From contig JAFRLP010000115.1 in NCBI GenBank assembly GCA_017431185.1, positions 1 through 6,095 of the forward strand: a DNA stretch of 6,095 nucleotides. The letters are read 5' to 3'. The notes beneath the pieces are model-generated. The model searched no databases, had not been told where the DNA came from, and saw nothing but the letters and a program-made list of their open reading frames with translations. How positions within the stretch are numbered: position 1 is the stretch's first letter; the number at the start of each line of letters is the position of its first letter. Origin of the DNA: Victivallales bacterium (GTDB lineage: Bacteria; Verrucomicrobiota; Lentisphaeria; Oligosphaerales; Oligosphaeraceae). Made by a program: the position numbers and the translations under genes. Below are positions 1 through 6,095 of the stretch, in pieces.

Positions 1-42
1 ACCATTTGCTTTTGTGCCAAGCTTCTCCATCATGCCCATTAC

Positions 43-71
43 ATTATACCCTTGCCAACGGATTGCAAACG
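43..71 (-). promoter_or_regulatory. Candidate sigma-70-type promoter for a gene to the left
   Basis: On the minus strand a perfect TATAAT lies at 48-43, in an AT-richer island just beyond the operon terminator. A 17-base spacer puts the -35 hexamer at 71-66 (CGTTTG), a poor match to TTGACA, so activity may depend on a regulator or on other contacts. Transcription would begin near 36-37. Downstream, ATGATG (33-28) and a further ATG (5-3) could start a protein, but too little sequence remains to decide, and the SD-like GGAG at 28-25 fits neither well. The gene served presumably lies off the left edge. Confidence 0.4.
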
Positions 72-79
72 TATGCATT
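62..79. promoter_or_regulatory. Candidate LacI/GalR-family operator
   Basis: ATTGCAAACGTATGCATT is an 18-bp imperfect palindrome centred on a CG step, with 7 of 9 base pairs symmetric (mismatches at 63/78 and 68/73). The central CpG with flanking TGCAA-like half-sites is the known style of LacI/GalR-family operators, which commonly control sugar-use genes. It overlaps the expected -35 position of the leftward TATAAT promoter, where a bound repressor would block polymerase. The call rests on one site and on pattern similarity only. Confidence 0.4.
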
Positions 80-90
80 AAATTTTGCAG

Positions 91-160
91 AAAAAAACGT
101 AGCGGCGGCGTCCCGCCGCCGTCAGGAAACGTACTCGACGACGGGGACGCCGCCGCTACG
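91..160 (-). terminator. Intrinsic (rho-independent) terminator of the operon
   Basis: A perfect 17-bp inverted repeat pairs 98-114 (CGTAGCGGCGGCGTCCC) with 144-160 and encloses a 29-base loop. Read on the minus strand, the stem is followed at once by seven T residues (97 to 91). It lies about 130 bases beyond the stop of the GH38-like gene, so it fits as the 3' end of the three-gene transcript. A smaller nested hairpin (103-121: 7-bp stem, 5-base loop) shares the left arm and cannot form together with the long stem. The wide loop is unusual for a plain terminator, so the element may also be a copy of a dispersed palindromic repeat that has taken this role. Confidence 0.75.
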
Positions 161-290
161 GCACGCGTTTCACAGCATGAGGCAGGGAGATTTTTCCATC
201 ACGGATGCAAGCGACCAACTTTTCCTGCGAGCCAGCGCCAGAGATGCGGACGCGAACGGTAATAAAAAGTGAGGCCAATGCCAGCATTCA

Positions 291-2759
291 TTATATACTG
301 ACCAACTGACGGGGCTCGACAGTGATGTCGCAGTCCCGGTCTCGCCAAACGGCGCGACAGGCCACGGGAGTGTCAGTGAGGTTCTCCAGCCAGAGGCGTC
401 CGTCGGAGGAGACATGCCCCCGCAGTTCGGCGGGCAAGCCAGGGAAGTCGGCGTTACCTGCATCATAGCCTAGAGAAGCCGTCAACGCGGTGACGCTCTC
501 CCAGGCGTTTTGCGCTTGGACAAGAGTGCAGTCCCTTCGTCCAATGAACATGGAGTATCGGAAAGTGTCCAGAATCGGCGACCAGGGCGGCGCATCCGTG
601 TTGCAGATGTTGTTGCGCAGCAGCGCGGAGATGGTGTCTTCTCCTGCCTGGAACGGAAGATTCCTGCGCCATTGGGCGATGCGGTGCGTCCCCAGTTCCA
701 CGACAGGCGCGTCCAGAGTGCATAGGGTGGCGCTGAAGGTCGGGGCATTGAGCAGAACGAACCTGGAGCAGAGGAACAGGTCCTGCATTGCGCCTGGCAA
801 AAGGTCAGTGGGGGTGAACCAACCTGCATTCTGGTCAATGGTGAAGTCTCCTTCCTCCCCCGCAAACGGGAAGACGATTCGCGTGGCGGTCTTCGCAGGT
901 GACTCGGGCAGGTCGAGTCGCACCAGAAAATCAATGCGCGGAAGATGCTTCCAGAACCGCATAATGACCGAGGCAAAACCATCGCCCAGCCGCCCCCTTC
1001 GGGTCACCTCCGCAAAAAGCGGGCCGTTCCCTGTGAGCGAGGCGGTCACATCGGTCAGCAGAACCGATGTTCGGTCTTTGCAGGAACGCATCCCGCAATG
1101 CTCGCTGGAGACAGGGATGTCGTGAATCGTCTCATGTTCCAGCCGTCCCCATTTTTCCCTTGGCGCAACCAGCATTTCCCCAGTCGCATCCCGAATGGCG
1201 GCCACCTCTCCATCCCCTGATAAAGTGCATTGGAAAAAATCGGTGACCACCTCGGCAGGAACAGGCGCCTCCCCCGGTGGCTGTTCGACGGGATAATTCG
1301 TCCCGAACACTGGATGCAGACGCAGTTTTCCCAGGGCAGGGACAACAGGACATTGCACCAGCCAGCGGTTGTGCCCGATTTGCTGACAGGGGACGTCCTG
1401 GCCATCCTCATCCCGAATGGCGAGCAGTTCAGGCGAATAGGAGCCGAGATAGAGTTCCGCCTGGCCACACACGTCATGCAAGGCCTGGTTGGCGACCACG
1501 ATGGCCTCCGTTTCATCCTGAACGCCCTTTCCGCGCATCTTGCGCTCCAGTTCCGTGGCTTCGGCAAGAGCCGTTTCGGCGTAGAGCGCCTTGTCCTGCC
1601 AACTGCGACGCAGGCGGTCGAATCCAGGAATGCGCAGTGCCTCCTCGTGTCCTGCGCAAAGATTCTGCCAAAGCCAGCAATTCAGGCCAAACGTATGGTC
1701 GCTCGTCAGCATCAGTTTCTTCAGCACATTGGGGGCACATTCGCCGTGCAGGAGCAACGACTCGTAGCGGGACTGCGCCGCCCGATGGGTTTTCAGCACG
1801 GACGGCACGGCGTTCATGCGCAGGTTCCAAGGGTCGGTCAAAACACCGGAAAGGCATGGCAGCGCCGTCCCATGACGTGTCTCCATGTCGTGGAAGAAGC
1901 GGGAAGGAGTCGTCAGCACAATTTCCGGAAAATCACCGCTGGCATTGAGACGGCGCACCAACTCCGCCATCAATGGGGATGGCGCCCGGTTGTCCCCGCC
2001 GTATTGGAGCAGGATTTCCTCGAAAGGGTAGTTCTCGCGTTGCAGCCGTTCCTCCAGCAGGGCGAGCATTTCGCGCGCGGAGCGTGAGGCCGCCAGTTCG
2101 CCTGGCGCAATGCCCATGTCCAGTTTTCCCAGATATTCCTCGAAGGCGCGATAGCCCAGACAATACCCCCCCATGCCATAGACGGCAAACGGGTGACTGG
2201 AGTTGTCCGAAGGCTCGGTACGGTCAATCCCCAGGTTCCACACCAGAAGACGTCCGCACGACGTGCCGTCCAGGTAGAACAGATGCGGAAGGCTGGCCCA
2301 AGGCAGTTCCGCCTGAAACGCGCCGACGCCTGCCACCAGATATCGGACTCCCGCCTCGTTCAGCACGGCAGGCAGGGCGCCGGAGAAGCCGCCGATGTCG
2401 TCCAGAATGGCGCACTCCACAGGAAAACCGTGCTGTTGCCCCAAGGCCGCAGTGAGCGAGGCGTTGGCCTGCAGTTCCGCGAACCCGGCGGCCTCCGTCA
2501 ACTGCTGGTGACAAAGGGCGCCGACCTCCATCCGTCCTTCGCGCAGGCAATCCAGCAACCGCTGTTGCGCCACCTGCGGACGGCTTGCCAAATACTCCGC
2601 CACCAGGCTGCCGCTCTCAATGACCCAGCGGTAGTCGGTGTCTTGCCCGCAGAGGCGCAACGCCAAGTCCAGATGGCGCATCTGCTGCTCCACCACCTCC
2701 TGCGGAAGGTCTGTGAAGCCGATGTCATAATGCGTGTGATGGATGAGGTAGATTTTCAT
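291..2759 (-). CDS. GH38-like (DUF5054-type) glycoside hydrolase, putative alpha-mannosidase
   Basis: This 822-residue protein begins directly with the catalytic barrel. HHTHYDIGFTD (7-17) corresponds to the GH38 HxHxDxGW motif and supplies putative zinc ligands H10 and D12, with Phe replacing the usual Trp. AILDDIGGFSGALP (117-130) matches the nucleophile region, with D121 the likely nucleophile. LLQYGGDNRAP (250-260) matches the conserved GDD-type acidic loop. TSDHTFG (352-358) offers H355 as the last metal ligand. A helical segment (about 370-430) leads into a long beta-rich C-terminal half, as in GH38 enzymes, and the length is normal for the family. Family members are metal-dependent retaining alpha-mannosidases, but DUF5054-like branches are poorly characterised, so the substrate is inferred. 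There is no signal peptide and no upstream in-frame start close by; metal-binding residues at 8-12 leave no room for export. It starts 19 bases after gene 2, with no clear Shine-Dalgarno in that gap (the bases read CTCCATTCAACGCGCCG). It ends with two adjacent in-frame stops, TAA then TGA. Confidence 0.85.
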   Translation of the reverse strand: MKIYLIHHTHYDIGFTDLPQEVVEQQMRHLDLALRLCGQDTDYRWVIESGSLVAEYLASRPQVAQQRLLDCLREGRMEVGALCHQQLTEAAGFAELQANASLTAALGQQHGFPVECAILDDIGGFSGALPAVLNEAGVRYLVAGVGAFQAELPWASLPHLFYLDGTSCGRLLVWNLGIDRTEPSDNSSHPFAVYGMGGYCLGYRAFEEYLGKLDMGIAPGELAASRSAREMLALLEERLQRENYPFEEILLQYGGDNRAPSPLMAELVRRLNASGDFPEIVLTTPSRFFHDMETRHGTALPCLSGVLTDPWNLRMNAVPSVLKTHRAAQSRYESLLLHGECAPNVLKKLMLTSDHTFGLNCWLWQNLCAGHEEALRIPGFDRLRRSWQDKALYAETALAEATELERKMRGKGVQDETEAIVVANQALHDVCGQAELYLGSYSPELLAIRDEDGQDVPCQQIGHNRWLVQCPVVPALGKLRLHPVFGTNYPVEQPPGEAPVPAEVVTDFFQCTLSGDGEVAAIRDATGEMLVAPREKWGRLEHETIHDIPVSSEHCGMRSCKDRTSVLLTDVTASLTGNGPLFAEVTRRGRLGDGFASVIMRFWKHLPRIDFLVRLDLPESPAKTATRIVFPFAGEEGDFTIDQNAGWFTPTDLLPGAMQDLFLCSRFVLLNAPTFSATLCTLDAPVVELGTHRIAQWRRNLPFQAGEDTISALLRNNICNTDAPPWSPILDTFRYSMFIGRRDCTLVQAQNAWESVTALTASLGYDAGNADFPGLPAELRGHVSSDGRLWLENLTDTPVACRAVWRDRDCDITVEPRQLVSI

Positions 2760-2778
2760 CGGCGCGTTGAATGGAGGG

Positions 2779-3981
2779 CTACAGCAGTTCGTGTCGGCGC
2801 ATCCGCCAGTAGGCAGCCATGAGATAGAGGGGGCCGTATTCGCCGTATCGCTTGAATGAGCGACCGCCGAGAGCGCGTCTGAAGAGTGTCTGCTGGAGGC
2901 GCGAGAAAGCGAAGTCGGGGGCCATCATTTGCACGAGGGCGGCCTCGCCCGCCTCACGCGCGGTCTTAGGCCAGTTGAAGCACGGCACCAGATAGCCGTA
3001 GTTATCCTTCCATTCGAGGGTACGCCAGTCGGGAAAGCGCTCCAGTTCCTCGTGCTCCACAAGATACTCGCCCGCCGATTTCATGGCACTGTACTGGACG
3101 CGCTCTGCGGCGTCGTTGAGCGCGCGCCGGCACAGGAGATTAGTCTCGCCGTTCGGAAATACCATGCGCAGGACCTCCAGGGAACATGCCATCTGGAACA
3201 GGGCGTAACCCAGATAGGGCCACGGCCACAGTCGGCAAGATTCGTCCAGCGCATCCCTAAGGTACTTCTCGCATTCCCGCAGGAAATGACGATCGCCGGT
3301 GACATCATAGGCAGCGGCATAGATCATGGGGAGACGCGCCGCCTCATGCGGGCAGATGTCCTTCAACCCCCACATCTGGCAGACCTGCGGGGCGGGCTTA
3401 CCGTCCAGCATCAGCAGGCGGTAGTTGTTCTCAGGTTTCACGGAGAACTCCGTGAAGCGGGCGACCACGACCAGCGTCTCCGCCAGACGCGCCTTCATGT
3501 CCGCGTCTGACAGCGGCGAATGCCACAGCTTCCAGAAGCCATGTACCAGATGCGTGTACTGGTCGCGCGAACTGTTCTTGTACACGGATTTGCCATCGGC
3601 GGGGCAGATGCTCCGTGCAATAAAGCCAGGTGTGCCGTGCGACATGGCGCAGTTGTAGAGACCATCCATGATATCGCGCGCCCGCGCTCGCAAAAAGGGC
3701 TCCTGCGTGACGGCATAGCGGTCGCAGAGGATGGAGAGCACGGCACCGCCGTTGATGGCCGAATCCTCCATGCCAGTGCCCCAGCCGCAGGGGTTCGGGT
3801 ACTGGCGGGCGATCTCCTCTGGCGTCGGTGCCGCAGCCCAATAGTCTGGCGCGTCGCCACTGACGAAATCATAGATGAGCTTGGTCTTCGGGCAGTAGAG
3901 GCGTTCCCAGAGGCCGTTCCAGATGTCCTCCGCCTGCGCGTGGAGGTGTGCGCACGTGATGTCGATGTCAAGCGGGTTCAT
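2779..3981 (-). CDS. All-helical six-hairpin glycosidase-like protein, family not recognised
   Basis: This 400-residue protein shares the tetranucleotide ATGA (3978-3981) with the end of the upstream gene, so translational coupling is likely. A GGAG lies 11 bases before the ATG (3993-3996) and supports this start. There is no signal peptide or membrane segment, so it is probably cytoplasmic. The sequence is a run of amphipathic helices with aromatic-rich connections, as in (alpha/alpha)6-barrel glycosidases, lyases and epimerases. The most conserved-looking stretches are GWGTGMEDSAINGG (67-80), which has adjacent acids E72-D73; KNSSRDQYTHLVHGFW (135-150), which has D140; and WGLKDICPHEAARLPMIYAA (204-223). 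Acidic residues in such loops line the active site of known six-hairpin enzymes, but I cannot assign catalytic residues or a CAZy family. GH88/GH105-like hydrolases are possible relatives. Its place between two glycosidases argues for a role in the same glycan pathway. The coding call is firm; the function is not. Confidence 0.8.
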   Translation of the reverse strand: MNPLDIDITCAHLHAQAEDIWNGLWERLYCPKTKLIYDFVSGDAPDYWAAAPTPEEIARQYPNPCGWGTGMEDSAINGGAVLSILCDRYAVTQEPFLRARARDIMDGLYNCAMSHGTPGFIARSICPADGKSVYKNSSRDQYTHLVHGFWKLWHSPLSDADMKARLAETLVVVARFTEFSVKPENNYRLLMLDGKPAPQVCQMWGLKDICPHEAARLPMIYAAAYDVTGDRHFLRECEKYLRDALDESCRLWPWPYLGYALFQMACSLEVLRMVFPNGETNLLCRRALNDAAERVQYSAMKSAGEYLVEHEELERFPDWRTLEWKDNYGYLVPCFNWPKTAREAGEAALVQMMAPDFAFSRLQQTLFRRALGGRSFKRYGEYGPLYLMAAYWRMRRHELL

Positions 3982-6095
3982 TTTCCATTTTTCTCCAGTT
4001 TCTTGATAAGGTCGATGACCTTGAGACGGGCGGCCTCGGCACGTGTGGCCATACCGGTACCGGCGTTGGCGAACTGATTGCGCGTTCCCGCAGTCTCATC
4101 AATCATTGTCCGGAACTGGCGGCGCGGTGCGCTGACATCCTCGCCAGCGGCCTCCCTCTCGGCGAGGAGACGTTCACAGCAGGCTAGGTATTCGTAGTCC
4201 TGCACGCCATCCCGCTGGGCGCAAGCGTGTTTGGTCAGATGGAGGCCATCGCTGTCGAGGAGATATGGGCAGAAGTAGTTCTTCTGGCAGATGTAGCGGT
4301 TGAACGCGGCGCGGTTGTCGGTTTCTGTGCCTCCCCAGAAGCCGATGGCGGTCGCCCCGATTCGGAAGGCCATCCATGCTTGGTTGCGGAAGGCTCCCGG
4401 CTCGCCCATGAAGGGGCCGAAGGAGCAGGAATAGACGTGGAACATATGGCCCTGCTCACGGAGGCGTCGGAAGGCCTCCAGGCGCTCCGCCGCCCCCTCG
4501 CCGTGAAGGAGCTCAGCCTCGGGGCAGAGAATTTCGCCGTTGTTCAAGAAGGCACCGCACGCGACGGGATAACTGCCGCATGGGTCGATGAAGAGAGGGA
4601 TTTCGGGTGCGCCCTTGTGAAAAGGGGTGTGCCACTTCTGCATGAGCCGATACAGCGACATCAGATCGTGGCTTTTGTTGAGGCCCGGCTCATCAAAGAG
4701 TTGCATGAAGACGCGGTTCACCAAGCCAGTTTCTTTGACATGCCTGGCCCAGAGACGTGCCCATGCCTCCACCGCACGGTCGAAAGCTGGCGTGCCTGGC
4801 TCCAGCTTCCGATCGCCGAACTTGGCGTTGCCCCAGTTGAGGCCGATCGCCACGACACCGTAAACCGCCACGCCTGGATTGTTGGCGACCCATTTGTCGA
4901 AGACGCGGAAGTCCAGTCGAGAGAGGATGTTGCCCTCGGCATCCACCTTGATGGACAGCGGGCAGATCGCCAGTTCCTGCGTCCCGACGCCGACCGTTCC
5001 CAAGCACAAGTCCTCGCAGCGCATCTGCCTGAACTGTTTGAAATTCTCCGCAGGCAAGCCAAGCCAGGCCGCTTTAGCGTTCGGCGTGGGGAGGTCGAGA
5101 TAATCCCATCCGTAGGCCAGAAGACGCGGCGTGGCCGGAATCCGGCCAGGCAGGATTTCAACCTCGGCAGGCACGGTGCGCTCCTCGCCGTCCACATTCA
5201 GCACGAGACGGCCGACATAGCGACCGTGAGTAAGGTCTCCAGCCCTCAGGCGCACCGCCAATTGCACGACCAGGCCAGGGACGAGGCGCAGATCGCCCGC
5301 GTGCGGCTTGAGGTAGGTCGAGGTCGGATAGTAGAACTCGGAATCAATGTAGCCGACCTCGTAGATGTCGCCATCTAGACCTTCCAGGCGAGCAGAGACG
5401 CGCATGTCTTTCCGCGTCGTATTGCACAGCAGCAGCGAGGCACCTCGCACCTCGCCTGACATCATCGTCTGGCGCAGCGTCACCGGGCCGTGCGCCACAG
5501 GTGGCAGTGCCACAGGCGAAAGCCTCTCGTAGAAATCGCAGGTCTGCAGGACGAGGGGCTCTTCGCCCGTGCGGCGCAGGAATGAAGCGTGCCGTGCGAA
5601 AATCTGCTTCTGGACATCGCAGATGGGATAGACGGCGTGGAAGGTCTCCAAGTCCCCTTCGAAGTGGTAATGGGCGATGGCATCCATGAGCTCATCGAAG
5701 CCGCGCCCGTCATAGCGGACCTCCTCCGCCTGACGGAACATGTTCTCACGCATCTGGAGGGAGACGGCCGCCCGCTCGCCCATCGCCTTCACGCCCTCGG
5801 CGAATGGCGCGGCGGGCAGTTCCGCCGCCGCGCGGGCCTTACCGCCGTCCGCCGCGAAGACCTCGATTTCGGTGATGGGGAGATACTGGCCCTGCGGACG
5901 CATGCGCAGGCGTACATACCGCGTCAGCACGGGCGCGAACTCCGCTTCGAAGACGAAGACGCGGAAGCCGATGCCCTCGCGGGGGAGTGCCACTTTGGAG
6001 TGCGCCACCAAATCTCCCATGACCCGGAATTCCCGTCCGTCATCGCTGGCCTCTACCAGGATGACGGAGGGCAGGTGAACGCCGCTGCGCCCACC
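3978..6095 (-). CDS. GH123/DUF4091-like glycoside hydrolase with discoidin-like domain (5' end outside window)
   Basis: The frame is open to the right edge: the 25 codons upstream of the ATG at 6020 read on without a stop and complete a discoidin (F5/8 type C)-like strand pattern (PSVILVEASDDGREF, later RYVRLRM and ITEIEVF). That ATG is therefore internal and the true start is off the window. In the 705 visible residues, roughly 1-85 are the second half of the discoidin-like domain and about 85-205 are a linker with helical stretches. About 205-320 is a beta-sandwich like the N-terminal domain of GH123 enzymes, ending in HGRYVGRLVLNV and VEILPGRIP. About 325-640 is a TIM-barrel-like catalytic region. 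The LFDEP motif (D468-E469, bases 4689-4694) matches the Asp-Glu pair used by GH123 beta-N-acetylgalactosaminidases for substrate-assisted catalysis. AFRIGATAIGFWGG and RDGVQDYEYL (about 628-637) are the usual C-terminal marks of DUF4091/GH123 proteins. The specificity is inferred. The stop overlaps the next gene by 4 bases. Export cannot be judged without the N-terminus. Confidence 0.82.
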   Translation of the reverse strand, partial: GGRSGVHLPSVILVEASDDGREFRVMGDLVAHSKVALPREGIGFRVFVFEAEFAPVLTRYVRLRMRPQGQYLPITEIEVFAADGGKARAAAELPAAPFAEGVKAMGERAAVSLQMRENMFRQAEEVRYDGRGFDELMDAIAHYHFEGDLETFHAVYPICDVQKQIFARHASFLRRTGEEPLVLQTCDFYERLSPVALPPVAHGPVTLRQTMMSGEVRGASLLLCNTTRKDMRVSARLEGLDGDIYEVGYIDSEFYYPTSTYLKPHAGDLRLVPGLVVQLAVRLRAGDLTHGRYVGRLVLNVDGEERTVPAEVEILPGRIPATPRLLAYGWDYLDLPTPNAKAAWLGLPAENFKQFRQMRCEDLCLGTVGVGTQELAICPLSIKVDAEGNILSRLDFRVFDKWVANNPGVAVYGVVAIGLNWGNAKFGDRKLEPGTPAFDRAVEAWARLWARHVKETGLVNRVFMQLFDEPGLNKSHDLMSLYRLMQKWHTPFHKGAPEIPLFIDPCGSYPVACGAFLNNGEILCPEAELLHGEGAAERLEAFRRLREQGHMFHVYSCSFGPFMGEPGAFRNQAWMAFRIGATAIGFWGGTETDNRAAFNRYICQKNYFCPYLLDSDGLHLTKHACAQRDGVQDYEYLACCERLLAEREAAGEDVSAPRRQFRTMIDETAGTRNQFANAGTGMATRAEAARLKVIDLIKKLEKNGK

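Noticed and set aside
65..88. GCAAA/TTTGC inverted repeat with a 14-base loop
   Set aside because: A 5-bp AT-rich stem with a wide loop is expected by chance, and it overlaps the better LacI-like palindrome.
98..160. The GC-rich repeated arms as a CRISPR array or insertion-sequence end
   Set aside because: There are only two inverted arms, no direct repeats with spacers, no target-site duplication and no transposase fragment. A terminator or palindromic repeat explains it better.
6..272. An 88-codon plus-strand frame across the left intergenic region
   Set aside because: It runs through the promoter-like site and both arms of the terminator hairpin, and its product has no coding character.
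490..1125. A 211-codon plus-strand open frame opposite the 3' part of the GH38-like gene
   Set aside because: It is a shadow of the minus-strand coding sequence; the Arg/Ser-rich product has no recognisable features.
1230..2087. A 285-codon open frame on the plus strand, opposite the GH38-like gene
   Set aside because: It is antisense to a well-supported gene, its product shows no domain pattern, and it has no spacing or operon context of its own.
4227..5378. A 383-codon open frame on the plus strand, opposite the GH123-like gene
   Set aside because: It lies wholly antisense to a gene with clear domain motifs. It is the usual by-product of GC-rich codon usage, and its product shows no recognisable family motifs.
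6018..6020. ATG at 6020 as the start of the GH123-like gene
   Set aside because: The 25 codons upstream are open and complete the discoidin-like strand pattern, so this methionine is internal and the gene continues past the right edge.

Overview
The window reads as a piece of a bacterial carbohydrate-utilisation locus. All three protein genes lie on the minus strand and are read from the right edge towards the left. The DNA is GC-rich, intergenic gaps are minimal, and there is no sign of phage, plasmid, IS, CRISPR, rRNA or tRNA sequence. The combination of a GH123/DUF4091-type enzyme with a discoidin-like domain, an all-helical glycosidase-like protein of unrecognised family and a compact GH38/DUF5054-type enzyme suggests a member of the PVC group (Lentisphaerae, Verrucomicrobia or Planctomycetes). 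This is inference from protein content, because no phylogenetic marker is present.

In transcription order the layout is as follows. (1) Positions 6095 to 3978 hold a glycoside hydrolase whose 5' end lies beyond the right edge. Its frame is open through the last base, so the ATG at 6020 is an internal methionine. It carries the second half of a discoidin (F5/8 type C)-like domain, a beta-sandwich, and a GH123/DUF4091-like barrel with an intact Asp-Glu pair. (2) Positions 3981 to 2779 hold a 400-residue all-helical protein resembling six-hairpin (alpha/alpha-barrel) glycosidases. It overlaps gene 1 by 4 bases (ATGA), which points to translational coupling. (3) Positions 2759 to 291 hold an 822-residue GH38-like enzyme that starts 19 bases after gene 2 and keeps the expected metal-binding and nucleophile motifs.

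The three genes very probably form one operon whose promoter lies to the right of the window. The operon ends at a perfect 17-bp GC-rich inverted repeat (98-114 and 144-160) followed, on the minus strand, by seven T residues. This is a convincing intrinsic terminator, and it also contains a second, nested palindrome. Immediately past it (43-79, minus strand) are a perfect TATAAT box and an 18-bp imperfect palindrome of the LacI/GalR operator type. Together they look like a regulated promoter for a gene beginning at or beyond the left edge.

Functionally the enzymes suggest breakdown of a heteroglycan or glycoconjugate: an N-acetylhexosaminidase-like activity (gene 1), an unknown helical glycosidase-like protein (gene 2) and an alpha-mannosidase-like activity (gene 3). 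Genes 2 and 3 show no signal peptide, so they probably act in the cytoplasm on imported oligosaccharides. The actual substrate cannot be read from the sequence.
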